Shown: piece by piece, positions 7,161-15,946 of the stretch
Position numbering within the stretch: position 1 is the stretch's first letter
Layout: each line of letters opens with the position of its first letter
NCBI GenBank assembly: GCA_964353875.1
Contig: CAYGXU010000040.1
Span: 1 to 26,349, forward strand
Source of the DNA: MGNI01 sp964353875
GTDB taxonomy: Bacteria > Chloroflexota > Anaerolineae > Anaerolineales > E44-bin32
Reading direction: 5' to 3'
DNA length: 26,349 bases
Translations under genes and position numbers: made by a program
The notes under the pieces: model-generated
Databases searched by the model: none
Seen by the model: only the letters and a program-made list of their open reading frames with translations
Told to the model about the DNA's origin: nothing

Positions 7161-8132
7161 TTATGTCTCGTAAGTCACATCTCGGCGACGTAGGATCCAG
7201 ACTGCCAGCCCAAGGAAAAAGACGATGTAAACCATCAGTACGGCCGTCGCACGCCAGGGCGTAGTGGGTAATATAGTTTCGTCGCCGAGGCCTATCGTTA
7301 TAGCGACGAGGATCGGATCCATAAGAAAGCGAGCTCCCCAATTCAGGAAGACATCCGCGTTATAACCCAGGGTGATGCTAAAGACACGTACCATCCAGTG
7401 GAAAATCAGCGGTACTTTCACTTCTCCAGAGGTGGCGATGACGGTTGCAATAATGGGAATACCAAATCCATTGAGGTACTCATAGGCGCGCAGAGCGATC
7501 CCGACGCCCAATGCCGGTCCCGCGTTCCGAGCCAGGACAGCCCAAAAAAGAGTGGCGATGATGAAGGGCAGGTAGGTGATCCAGCAGCGCAGCACCCAAA
7601 GAAGCGCATCCCCCAACCCTATAATCGAGACTGGGTTATCAGTGACATGCCTGTGAACGAAGGGACCGGCAATGGCAGCCAGCGCGGTGACGACAACCAC
7701 AGCCACTCCTGCCGCTAACCACAAGACCAATGCGCGCGTAAAGAGGTAGTCGCTCCGTCGTACGCCGCGTGCCAGGATCAGGCGCAGAGTTCGCCGGCCA
7801 AAATCCTCTCCCCCCATCACCGCCGTGAAGATGATGACAATGAACCAGCCCGGCCCGGTGGATAGGCGAGCCGCAGTGCCGATGAAGGCCGGGTAGCGCA
7901 GCTCCTCGAGTTGAAAATTGAGTAGAAAGCTTCTCGCTTCGATTTGTTCGGGTGTCAGCGGTGAATTGTCGCTCGCCGATACGCCGGTCTCCAATTCCAT
8001 TTGCATCGTTTCAAGCTCATTCAGCTTCCCATTGACCTGCAACATGAGAATGAGGACCAGCAGTGCCAGGAGCGTCCAGGTGAGCCAAAAGCGGCTCACT
8101 CTGATCCAGTCGGCGGAGACGAATCTAAGCAT
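7161..8132 (-). CDS. ABC-2 type permease (first permease of exporter)
   Basis: A 323-residue membrane protein. After a first span (about 15-33) it has an extracytoplasmic loop of about 75 residues. It then has spans near 95-112, 135-160, 188-210, 215-240 and 295-315. GGEDFGRRTLRLILARGVRRSDYLFTRAL (about 107-135) is the coupling-helix block shared with its partner, and the end WILRRRDVTYET matches the typical RRRD tail. Its ATG overlaps the ATPase stop by 8 bases and its ribosome site (AGGAGG) lies inside the ATPase gene, so translation is coupled. The large outer loop distinguishes it from the other permease and may contact the substrate. Confidence 0.88.
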   Translation of the reverse strand: MLRFVSADWIRVSRFWLTWTLLALLVLILMLQVNGKLNELETMQMELETGVSASDNSPLTPEQIEARSFLLNFQLEELRYPAFIGTAARLSTGPGWFIVIIFTAVMGGEDFGRRTLRLILARGVRRSDYLFTRALVLWLAAGVAVVVVTALAAIAGPFVHRHVTDNPVSIIGLGDALLWVLRCWITYLPFIIATLFWAVLARNAGPALGVGIALRAYEYLNGFGIPIIATVIATSGEVKVPLIFHWMVRVFSITLGYNADVFLNWGARFLMDPILVAITIGLGDETILPTTPWRATAVLMVYIVFFLGLAVWILRRRDVTYET

Positions 8133-9057
8133 CGTCTTCCTCCTGCCCCTCGCTGGTCATCTCGAGAAAGACGCTCTCTAGGCTGGAGATCACCGGTCGT
8201 ACCTCGGAGGGAAAGAGGGCATGGACTGCCAGCGCCGCTAATAATTCACTCGCACGCTCCGGAGGTGCCTGCACGTGCAGCCGGTCCCCTTCCTGGCTGA
8301 CGCCTGAAACCCAGTCCAAGCCGCTCAGCACCTTGGCCGCTTTCCCTCCTTCAGCGATGCGAATCTCAACTGCGTGCGCCTGGCTCAGTAATTCGTTTAC
8401 CCGACCCTGGGCGATCACTTTGCCTTTATTCAGAATCAACACTCGATCGCAAACTTGCTCGACCTCATGCAGCAGGTGGCTGGAAAGAAAGACCGTCTTG
8501 CCGCCCTCGTCGGCCAGGCGACGGATCAAAAGGCGCATCTCCTGCATCCCTGCCGGGTCGAGCCCGTTGGTCGGCTCATCCAGGATGAGCAGTACGGGAT
8601 CGCCGAGCAGAGCCGAGGCCAGCCCCAGGCGTTGGCGCATGCCTAGTGAATAGGTGCCAACCTTGTCCTTGCCTCGCCCCTTCAATCCGACTTGTTCCAA
8701 GATAGCGGGGATTTGCTTCTCGGCGTCGCCGCCGAGGATACGAGCAAAGATGCGTAGGTTATCGATCCCGCTCATATAGGGATAAAAAGCGGGGGTTTCT
8801 ACGATAGCGCCCACCCGCGCGAGTACGTCGCTCAGGTTCCGGCGGATATCGTGACCCAGCACCTCGGCGCTGCCGGCTGTGGGGCGCACCAGGCCGAGCA
8901 GCATGGCGATGGTTGTCGTTTTTCCTGCGCCATTGGGACCCAAAAAGCCAAAGACCTCCCCCTGATGCACCTCAAAGTTGATCCCGTCCACGGCCGTGAT
9001 TTTTTTAAACCGCTTGGCAAGATCGTGCGTGCGGATGACGGGAATATCGTCCTTCAT
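8125..9057 (-). CDS. ABC exporter ATPase (BcrA/NatA-like)
   Basis: A 310-residue ATP-binding subunit. The motifs are GPNGAGKT (Walker A, about 40-47), YSLGMRQRLGLA (signature, about 136-147), LLILDEPTNGLDP (Walker B, about 156-168) and SSH (switch His194). The Q-loop position reads IVETPAFYPYMSG, with Glu87 in place of Gln, as is usual in the BcrA bacitracin-resistance branch. The C-terminal domain (about 225-310) is typical of this branch and less conserved. AGGAGA precedes the ATG. It is the first gene of the three-gene unit with both permeases, so it supplies energy for export. The family includes self-resistance and envelope-stress transporters; no two-component system lies beside it. Confidence 0.95.
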   Translation of the reverse strand: MKDDIPVIRTHDLAKRFKKITAVDGINFEVHQGEVFGFLGPNGAGKTTTIAMLLGLVRPTAGSAEVLGHDIRRNLSDVLARVGAIVETPAFYPYMSGIDNLRIFARILGGDAEKQIPAILEQVGLKGRGKDKVGTYSLGMRQRLGLASALLGDPVLLILDEPTNGLDPAGMQEMRLLIRRLADEGGKTVFLSSHLLHEVEQVCDRVLILNKGKVIAQGRVNELLSQAHAVEIRIAEGGKAAKVLSGLDWVSGVSQEGDRLHVQAPPERASELLAALAVHALFPSEVRPVISSLESVFLEMTSEGQEEDDA

Positions 9058-9616
9058 GTGCTCTCCTATCCATTATGTTTGGCGGTGGGCTTTCCTTTGT
9101 TCGATATCTGGCGATCGCCTCTATTCGTGTCTTCAATAGCAGGTCCATGATATCTTCACATGCCAAATATAGTCCATGATAAGAGCCAGCGCCATTCCCA
9201 AGGAGCCAGGCTAGCAAATTCCAGAAGCACAGCCGTCATGAATGACTTGTCAAAAGGGGTGGAAAAAAAGGTCAGCAATTCAGCGATTGGGTCTTCATCT
9301 CTCTTTGGTGGATCTGAACCTGGAGGAAAAGTTGGCAGTCGACAGACTTCGAAGGGGCGAAAGAAATTCCATTCGTAGCGACATCGATTATAGGAATTTA
9401 TGGGCACTATCGCTGAACGATAAATATACAGTCGCGGTTTCGGGATTTTTGGATTGCGCCAAAGCTGTGTACATGATTTGGAAATTGAGTACCCTCTTTG
9501 TCAATGCAAATTCATCAGCTAACGGAAGTTGGCGCTTGGCGAGCATAAACCTCGATTCTTGCCGTTGGGAGTTGACCATCTGGCCTATATCTTCGCTTGC
9601 AGATGGGATCCCAACA
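9058..9616. other. Long gene-free stretch
   Basis: 559 bases between the unknown membrane protein gene and the ABC operon. Frames of 60-138 codons exist on both strands, but none has a ribosome site, family pattern or bacterial-like composition. The short word TCCATGAT is repeated near 9144 and 9172. The ABC promoter must lie at the left side of this stretch. Confidence 0.45.
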
Positions 9617-10201
9617 CTAATTCTTTATGAGTCTTCTAAAGTAATAATATACATATAGGATGAGAGCCAATACAATCCACTGTTCTGGAATCCCCAACAA
9701 AAAGGATCCGATAAAAAGGATAGGAACGATGCAAAGAACGAAAATCAACATCCTCTTATCCATGCTTGTCCACTTTGCTGCTCTCGATTCAATTGGCGCT
9801 TTGGAAGCAACCTGTGCAGGCGAAAATCCAGCGCCCCATTCGGAAGGCATGGATAATTCTTTTATATATTCTTCCATTTTTTCCTTTAGGGGACGTGTTA
9901 TCAGTTGAGCAATATACCCGGTCATTTCTAAACGCGTGATTTCACCATCCTCTGTCAATCGAACCTTCATCGTCATTCCGCCCCATCCCCAGATGCTTGA
10001 AATGAATGCTGAAATCTCACCTTTGAAAGGTTTTTGAGAAATGATCCCCCTCCCTTTGATTTCCCCTCCGATATTGCCGAATGCTTCAAGGCACTGACCA
10101 AACAGCCTCGACGGCTCAACTTGGCGGTATTCAAAATTCCTGGTGATTTCGGGCATGTCGATGCTCCAGTATCCTATTGGCCGTGCATGATTGCTTTGCA
10201 T
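9617..10201 (-). CDS. Unknown protein with C-terminal membrane hairpin, next to SPFH gene
   Basis: About 194 residues from ATG at 10201; TTG at 10216 is an alternative, and an in-frame stop lies shortly beyond. I do not recognise the family. The N-terminal part (about 1-115) alternates strands and a helix. VEPSRLFGQCLEAFGNIGGEIKG is followed by a strand-rich region with MTMKVRLTEDGEITRLEMTGY and a helix LKEKMEEYIKEL, compatible with a small alpha/beta lipid-binding-like fold (inference only). After a Ser/Ala/Pro linker, two adjacent spans (about 150-185) run up to the basic end YFRRLIKN. It starts 72 bases after the SPFH gene on the same strand, with no terminator visible, so the two are probably cotranscribed. 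It could serve as membrane partner of that anchor-less SPFH protein, in the place usually taken by NfeD. Confidence 0.6.
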   Translation of the reverse strand: MQSNHARPIGYWSIDMPEITRNFEYRQVEPSRLFGQCLEAFGNIGGEIKGRGIISQKPFKGEISAFISSIWGWGGMTMKVRLTEDGEITRLEMTGYIAQLITRPLKEKMEEYIKELSMPSEWGAGFSPAQVASKAPIESRAAKWTSMDKRMLIFVLCIVPILFIGSFLLGIPEQWIVLALILYVYYYFRRLIKN

Positions 10202-10272
10202 AATCTCTTGAGCCAATTCAGGATGGAAGAACGCTCACATATGATGAACGAGATAGACCCCACCTCAGCGCG

Positions 10273-11235
10273 TTATGCCTTTTCTCGCTGTGACTTCTTC
10301 GCGTCACCATCCTTTTCCTCTTGAGCGCCAAGCATTTCGCGAATTCCTCCTAACGCACCGAGAATACCAGTGGCTTCGAATGGCAAAAACAATTTCGTGG
10401 CGTTGCCATCAGCCATTTCTTCCAAAGATTCAAGATATTTCAAAGCAATAAGGTAGTCGGATGCTTTCTGCTTTCCGATTTTATCCTGAATACACTCCAA
10501 AGCATCTGCTTCGGCTCGAGCAATGGACAGTCTCGCTTGAGCAGTACCTTCGGCCTCTAAAATCTTGGCCTGTTTTGATGCCTCAGCTTTTCTGATCTCA
10601 GCAGTTGCTTCTCCCTCGGCTTCTGAGATTGCAGCCTGCTTCTTGCCCTCTGCTCTCAGAATTTCGGCACGTTTCTCGCGTTCTGCCGTCATCTGCAATT
10701 CCATGCGCACACGTATCTCGGTCGGCGGCGAAATTTCCTGAATCTCAACTCTTGTGATACGAACCCCCCAAGGAGTTGTAGCCTCATCCAGGATCATTCT
10801 CATACGCGAGTTGATGGTGTCTCTTGATGACAATGTTTCATCAAGAGAAAGCTCCCCTACAACATTGCGTAAGCTTGTTTGAACGACCTTCTCCATACCA
10901 TCTACTAAGTTAGAGATTCCATAGACAGCCCTATCTGGTGCTTCGATCCGATAATAAAGAACGGCATCGATTTCCATGGTCACATTATCTTTGGTAATTA
11001 CACTCTGCTTTGGGAAGTCAAGGACCTGTTCGCGCAGATCGATTAGATAAGAATGTTTCGTAATGATTTTCCGAGTCCCATCTACATCAATTTCCAATGC
11101 GCGGAAGTAAATCGGCCGAGTTGTTTCAATGAAGGGGATGACGAATTGTATGCCACTATAGATTACGCGATTAAATGTACCCAAACGCTCAACAACTGCG
11201 GCATTAGCCTGCGGGATGATCCTAATTCCTATCAT
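10273..11235 (-). CDS. SPFH/band-7 (paraslipin-like) protein lacking N-terminal anchor
   Basis: A 320-residue member of the stomatin/prohibitin/HflK-type superfamily, which forms ring scaffolds on membranes. The SPFH domain spans about 5-165: RIIPQANAAVVERLGTF, GIQFVIPFIE, REQVLDFPKQSVITKDNV and LRNVVGELSLDETLSSRD. GVRITRVEIQEISPP follows, as in paraslipins (QmcA/YbbK type). A long Ala/Glu/Lys coiled coil (about 170-250) and a hydrophobic ATGILGALGGI end complete it. Relatives start with a membrane span before the RIIPQ block; here the ATG, with AAGGAG 8 bases upstream, lies directly at it. No span exists in the protein. Anchoring could come from the downstream membrane-hairpin protein. The closing tail is very charged (EEKDGDAKKSQREKA). 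Confidence 0.92.
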   Translation of the reverse strand: MIGIRIIPQANAAVVERLGTFNRVIYSGIQFVIPFIETTRPIYFRALEIDVDGTRKIITKHSYLIDLREQVLDFPKQSVITKDNVTMEIDAVLYYRIEAPDRAVYGISNLVDGMEKVVQTSLRNVVGELSLDETLSSRDTINSRMRMILDEATTPWGVRITRVEIQEISPPTEIRVRMELQMTAEREKRAEILRAEGKKQAAISEAEGEATAEIRKAEASKQAKILEAEGTAQARLSIARAEADALECIQDKIGKQKASDYLIALKYLESLEEMADGNATKLFLPFEATGILGALGGIREMLGAQEEKDGDAKKSQREKA

Positions 11236-11733
11236 TGCTGGTCTCCTTAATAGTTATGTGAAATTAATCCAAAACTACCCTCAGGCGTGTATGAATTGAC
11301 TGCACCCACTTGAGAATGACGACATCGTATGCAATGCACCTTGTTAAAAGATATGACTGACTTCACGCTCTATGAGGATATGGGCTGTCTACATTACGGA
11401 AAATAGCGGAATGTTATCCGTTTTATATTGTCGCCCCCTGCCGCTTTATAAGATTCTAGTCTTTCTAAGGGGAGGCGCAAGGGGGGAGAAAACCTTGGTA
11501 TAGGCCACTCCGATCTCCGGAATTTACGCGCCTCTCGCCTCGAATTTTCAATGCATCGTAACCTTTATCACTGTCGACATTCTCATTCTTCGCTCTGTTC
11601 GGAAGATATCTCCTGAATCTTGATAGGCAGGCCGCAGCATCACAACCCCATTTCTGCAATTCAAGCTGCGGTGAAAACTGAGCCTATTGGTTTACGATAT
11701 TGTAGAATTGATTTTCCTTTGTTTTGGCCAAAC
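11236..11733. other. Gene-free stretch
   Basis: 498 bases between the sialidase end and the SPFH start. It contains the SPFH ribosome site near 11243-11249 and presumably its promoter. No gene, RNA or repeat is supported; a purine-rich patch (GGGGAGGCGCAAGGGGGGAG, about 11470) has no partner. Confidence 0.45.
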
Positions 11734-13323
11734 CTATTCCCCTTCGGAGTTCAAGTGGTCCGCCCCATCGGTCAACCATTCCAGATCTACTTTGATCAAC
11801 GTGATCGATTGGCGCAAGTCGTATCTGCCGGTCTCGAATAGGGCCAGGATGGAGTCATCCGAAAGAACGGCCAATGAGGAATACCCTGCCGCTCCCTCAT
11901 AGACCAGCTTCGATATCGGCCAGGTCTGCCCTTCGTCGTAGCTCAGGCGGAGGGTGTACTCGCCACGGTAGGGTGCTCCAGGATTGGAAAACAGGACGCG
12001 ATTTTTCCCTTGTGTCGCCTCCATCGTAAGGCGGAGGATAGACGCCTGTGTTCCAGCGTCGGGGAGATCTTCGTCGTACTCCCAAGGCCCCCATGTCTCT
12101 CCCCCATCGGCGCTACAAGCCACGATTCGATATCCCCCTCGCGTTGATCGAAGATTGGCGCAGAGCATGCTATCCATCCGTTCAAACACTTGGGGCTCGC
12201 CGCCCTTTCCTATCGGATCACCCAAGACCCAAGTCAACCCGTGGTCGTCACTGTAGAGCATCCTCGCCTCGCCGATGGAGGTCGGGATCACCAGGCGACC
12301 GGTCGATATCTGTATGCCGTTCCCCGGCCCGTTGTGGCACGATTGCTTTCCGGTGATTCCCATTTCCTGCGTGAGGTTCCTCGGCTCTGACCAGCTCACA
12401 CCAGAATCCATGCTGTTCATGATGTACAAGGTTTCGTAATCGATGCAGAAGGGAAACCAGATGGTCTCAGTTTCATGATCATAGACAGGGCAGGGGCTAT
12501 GAACCGTATGTGTCCCCACATCCTGCACCACCTGGATCGGGCTCCAGGTCTCGCCTCCATCCAGGCTCCTTTTCATGACAAGGTGAATGTCCAACAGATC
12601 ACTCATGGCATTGATACGCGATTCGCTAAAGGCCAGGACGATGTCACCGGGCAGCACGATCATAGCCGGGATGCGATAACCACGGCCTGGCTCCTCGCCC
12701 GGGATGAAAAGGGGTCGAGGTTCCACAGCTGCCGTCCATTGCGGATTCCAGAGCGCGCCGAGAATCCCAAAAGCACCGAAACCAAATAAAAACGCGAATC
12801 CTGCAAGTGTCACGCCTCGCATCAAGCGCAGATCTTCTTGACGGAGCGCTATTTCTCGGAAGAGCTTAACGCTGCTGACGACGAACAGGATTGCATAGCC
12901 AATGAAAGGAAGGAAGAGGAGAGCGATCAAGAAATTAGGGACCGAACCGAGCGCGCCCAAGGCCAGCACCTTCCCGACCAGCAGGATGGGGAGGCTGGCA
13001 AGGACATTCCACGCTGCCCAGCCTATCAGCCAGATCTTCCTCGAGGTCGGATTGCGGATGCGATCCGAGAGCACCCCTCTCAGCTTTCGCGATTTCATGC
13101 TTAGGGCGGCCATCACGGTCGAATAGATCGCCGCGCCGAGCAGCAGGACCACGAAGATCGGCAAGATCCACATCCCTTTGACGACGATCAGAAATTCGCC
13201 CCCGAAGGAGGTCAGGAAGACGACGTAGATGGCACAGAAAAGGAGGGCGAAGATCAATTGCAGGATGCTCAGGGCGAGGTCCGCTTTGAATGGATTATTG
13301 GTGGGTGTGCTCTGTTCATTCAT
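11734..13323 (-). CDS. Membrane-embedded exo-sialidase (GH33-like, BNR repeats)
   Basis: About 529 residues. ATG at 13323 is preferred because GGAGG is 7 bases upstream; ATG at 13329 would be too close. Residues 15-195 form about five membrane spans. The rest is a six-bladed sialidase, an enzyme releasing terminal sialic acids from glycans. Seen are the YRIP motif (about 216), five Asp boxes (SLDGGETW, SMDSGVSW, SDDHGLTW, SADGGETW, SYDEGQTW), an acid/base candidate Asp in SDLLDIHL, GEPQVFE, ANLRS and TLRLS for the Arg triad, and GYSSLAVL with the likely Tyr nucleophile. All key residues therefore seem present. The catalytic domain should sit outside the cell, tethered by the spans. Fusion of a multi-span region to a sialidase is unusual; the common forms are secreted or single-anchor. 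No sialic acid transport or catabolic genes are nearby. The substrate might be a sialic-acid-like nonulosonate. Confidence 0.85.
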   Translation of the reverse strand: MNEQSTPTNNPFKADLALSILQLIFALLFCAIYVVFLTSFGGEFLIVVKGMWILPIFVVLLLGAAIYSTVMAALSMKSRKLRGVLSDRIRNPTSRKIWLIGWAAWNVLASLPILLVGKVLALGALGSVPNFLIALLFLPFIGYAILFVVSSVKLFREIALRQEDLRLMRGVTLAGFAFLFGFGAFGILGALWNPQWTAAVEPRPLFIPGEEPGRGYRIPAMIVLPGDIVLAFSESRINAMSDLLDIHLVMKRSLDGGETWSPIQVVQDVGTHTVHSPCPVYDHETETIWFPFCIDYETLYIMNSMDSGVSWSEPRNLTQEMGITGKQSCHNGPGNGIQISTGRLVIPTSIGEARMLYSDDHGLTWVLGDPIGKGGEPQVFERMDSMLCANLRSTRGGYRIVACSADGGETWGPWEYDEDLPDAGTQASILRLTMEATQGKNRVLFSNPGAPYRGEYTLRLSYDEGQTWPISKLVYEGAAGYSSLAVLSDDSILALFETGRYDLRQSITLIKVDLEWLTDGADHLNSEGE

Positions 13324-14167
13324 TTCCATCCCTCCGGTTGATCTGATCTGGATTGCTATTTTTCTTTATGTTGCTTTATTGAGAGACATCATTCGCAGGT
13401 GGACAATGCCAGGAAGGATCGCAGCAAGAAGGACCTGTTTTTGCATGGCTTGTTCGACCCGCAGCAGGCAATACCAAACCGGCTTCTGCGATTTTTTTCC
13501 AACGATGGTGAGGATGCCACGCAGACCATTTCTAAGATGCATTCCATTGACGTTTGGCTTCAATGGCAACCATTCAGACGGTTACATCATACAGCCACTT
13601 TCTATGAAAGGACAACTGATTTCAATCAACTTCGGATGAGATTCGGACATAGCTCATCATCGCGTTGTGGTCATTCTAAGCCGAAGCAGAGCGGAGGCGG
13701 AGAATCCCTATGATGAGGCGAATCAAGGCATCGTTGCAGGGACTCTTCGACGCAAAGTTTATCCTGAGCGAAGTCGAAGGACGCCTCATAGTGACATGTT
13801 TTTGTCGCGAATTAAAGATGTTGATGTGCAAAACATAAATTGAGCAATGTTGTGTCCGAAGTTTTGTCTGGGTTTAAGATTTCAGATCTGTCATCTGCCT
13901 GTCATAACTCCGTAATCCCGACCCGTTATCATGACTGCAGTGAGCGTACATGTACTCATCCGGGCCGGTTGGGAAGGAGGCTGGCCTAAGGGGAAAAAGA
14001 TCCCTCTTGAAGGAAACGGATCACCCTGTTGCTCAGGGGAGATTTGCGATCATCGCTCACCATCGTTCAGCGTCAGGTGTGAATGGCAAAGGCAGTGTGG
14101 CGCTGGGATAAAACCAGCTAGATAAATACACACTTTGAAATTTTGAAATCGTTTCATGGAGGTAGAT
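13324..14167. other. Long gene-free stretch with repeat and hairpins
   Basis: 844 bases between divergent genes, so promoters for both sides lie here. It holds the degenerate repeat at 13708-13799, a 10-bp palindrome GTACATGTAC at 13946-13955 and several short stem-loops at 13960-14060. No protein-coding frame looks real. Confidence 0.5.
13708..13799. repeat. Intergenic degenerate inverted repeat
   Basis: ATGAGGCG at 13713-13720 faces CGCCTCAT at 13782-13789. Between them lies ATCCTGAGCGAAGTCGAAGG, the same vocabulary as the element at 18068-18254 (CCTGAG, CTTCGAC, GTGAC). It appears to be a decayed copy of that family, which is widespread between genes in several environmental phyla. Confidence 0.55.
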
Positions 14168-15625
14168 ATGGCTCATCATCGAATATTCCAAAGAATGAGG
14201 GAGGCGAAAATCCCTGTAAATGTGGCTCTTGCCTTGATCGTTGCCCTTGGATGGGCAATGAGTTTTGGGAAATCTGCCTGGGCCGATGCTGCCCCACCTG
14301 CCCAGCCGCCGGGGAGCAACATCGAGCCTGGAAGCAGCACGATGGTCCAAATGGTCGCCGAGAATGTGCTGCTTTGGGTTTATTCGCTCGGGAATGACGT
14401 GTCGATCAGCGCTGACTTCGCCATGCGGAACCAGGGCACGGAAAGGGAGGTTCTCGCCGTGCGTTTCCCAATGGAAAATCCCAATGGGTGGGGGGATGGG
14501 TATGGGCAGCATGATTGGCAGGTGAGAGACTTCTCTGTCCGCGTGGATGGCGCACAGGTACCCTTCAATATCGTCGATGAATCATACACAGAAAAGGATG
14601 ATCCCATCCCATGGGCTACCTTCGAGGTCGAATTTCCGCCAAGTGAGGATGTCATCATCAACGTTAGCTACTCCACCGAGCTCTATGGTGACGAGTGGCC
14701 TTACGGCGATCGCGCCCATATCGATTACGTGTTGGGAACAGGCTCGGGCTGGTACGGTCCGATCGGATCTGCCGCGGTCACTCTACGGCTGCCCTATGCT
14801 GTGAGCCCTACGAATGTCCCTTTTGTGTATATGGGGCGTTCTCACCTGGGAACAACCTTTGTGGGCAACGAGGTTCGCTGGCAGGTCCAAAATTATGAGC
14901 CGGATCCCTACGATAAATTCATGGCAGGCATCATCTGGCCATCATACTGGAAAGAGATCCTTGATCTGGAAGCCAGGATTGGCGAAGGGCCTAACGATCT
15001 CGAGGCCGTGCTCGCCCTGGCTGAAGCCTACCGCATTATCGATTTGGAGAGGGGTTATATCGTTAATGGGGTTCTTTTTAGCTTGAGTGAAAACACCATT
15101 CTGCAGGCATTAGCATTGGACCCGAGCGCTCCCGATTTATATGCCGAATTGGCGTTCAACCGATGGTGGCGGCTTCCGTCTGAATTAAAGGGGGGAGATA
15201 TCCATCATCCGGAAGTTCAAAATGTCCTGCGCGTATTGATGATTGCCCTAAAGGGAAACCCGGACAACCAAAAGGCATTGGAACTGCTTGATGAAATGAG
15301 GAGAGTGTTTGGAGACTTCGAATTGCCGGATGAGATCCCCGCTGTTGATCTTCCTATCTATACGCCCACTCCGGAGGCTGTCGAGAGGATCACGCCAACA
15401 AGCACGCCGGAAGCAGAAGGCAAAGAACAATTCCTCTGGACTTCTACACCGCAGCCTACATCGACCAAAATCGCACCCATACCCACGTTCTCGCCGCAGC
15501 CTACCTTGCCGGCGGTATTGGCTTCCCATGCGACTGAAGGCTCCAATTGGTTGGGCTTCATCATGGTGGGATTAGCTTCGCTTCTAGCGGGGGCGGCGAT
15601 TGGCTACGTCGTGGCCAGGCGATAG
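14168..15625 (+). CDS. Exported, C-terminally anchored protein with Thr/Pro linker, unknown function
   Basis: 485 residues from ATG at 14168, chosen because GGAGGT lies just upstream; ATG at 14156 has none. A basic start and hydrophobic run (about 17-33) lead to a signal-peptidase site AWA-DA near 39. A beta-rich domain (about 55-265) follows with VLLWVYSLGNDVSISADFAM, REVLAVRFPM and YGDRAHIDYVLG. Next is a helical segment (about 265-385) with TPR-like spacing, such as LEAVLALAEAYRI, ALALDPSAPDLYAELAFNRWW and ALKGNPDNQKALELL. A low-complexity linker (TPTPEAVERITPTSTPE, about 395-455) and a last membrane span ending GYVVARR complete it. The layout is a surface protein whose folded part stands off the membrane. 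Such TPTP linkers are common in Anaerolineae-type exported proteins. No enzymatic motif is seen. A perfect hairpin downstream probably ends its transcript. Confidence 0.8.
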   Translation: MAHHRIFQRMREAKIPVNVALALIVALGWAMSFGKSAWADAAPPAQPPGSNIEPGSSTMVQMVAENVLLWVYSLGNDVSISADFAMRNQGTEREVLAVRFPMENPNGWGDGYGQHDWQVRDFSVRVDGAQVPFNIVDESYTEKDDPIPWATFEVEFPPSEDVIINVSYSTELYGDEWPYGDRAHIDYVLGTGSGWYGPIGSAAVTLRLPYAVSPTNVPFVYMGRSHLGTTFVGNEVRWQVQNYEPDPYDKFMAGIIWPSYWKEILDLEARIGEGPNDLEAVLALAEAYRIIDLERGYIVNGVLFSLSENTILQALALDPSAPDLYAELAFNRWWRLPSELKGGDIHHPEVQNVLRVLMIALKGNPDNQKALELLDEMRRVFGDFELPDEIPAVDLPIYTPTPEAVERITPTSTPEAEGKEQFLWTSTPQPTSTKIAPIPTFSPQPTLPAVLASHATEGSNWLGFIMVGLASLLAGAAIGYVVARR

Positions 15626-15946
15626 GGCCGTGATGGGCGTGTTTCCCACAAAATGTATTGGCTGCCCTTGATGAGAAACGAATAAGGGAAGCCCTCAACG
15701 TTTCATACCTCCGAGGGCGGTTTGCGAACCGCCCTCGGTCTATCTCTCCTACGCGGTGATCTGTGAAGAAATGGAAGCCCGCGAGATGGCAGATTTAGTC
15801 TCCCATTGTTGTGGCTTGTACGCATGTCGTGTTTCGGCAGGGATGATTCAAAAGGGATAGATAAGTCTCTTTTTTATGAGTGGATAACGCTGCTTATTGG
15901 TTTTTCGCAGTTGGATTGAGCATAAGGCAAGTTTGCACGGCTTTTA
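15626..15946. other. Convergent intergenic stretch
   Basis: 321 bases between two genes that face each other. It holds the hairpin at 15711-15738; the remainder shows no gene or repeat. Confidence 0.5.
15711..15738 (+). terminator. Perfect 12-bp hairpin, probable terminator
   Basis: CCGAGGGCGGTT at 15711-15722 pairs perfectly with AACCGCCCTCGG at 15727-15738 around a 4-base TGCG loop. The following bases (TCTATCTCTCC) are pyrimidine-rich rather than a pure T-run. It lies 86 bases after the exported-protein gene and may also stop transcripts from the opposing gene. Confidence 0.7.

Noticed and set aside
9242..9658. 138-codon plus-strand frame between the ABC operon and the SPFH pair
   Set aside because: No ribosome site, odd composition, and its end overlaps the antisense of a better-supported gene.
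13399..13713. 104-codon plus-strand frame after the sialidase start
   Set aside because: No ribosome site or domain pattern; it runs into the degenerate repeat.
13960..14060. Possible known riboswitch upstream of the exported-protein gene
   Set aside because: I compared it by eye with c-di-GMP, fluoride, cobalamin and guanidine consensus cores and none matched; it is kept only as an unassigned structured leader.
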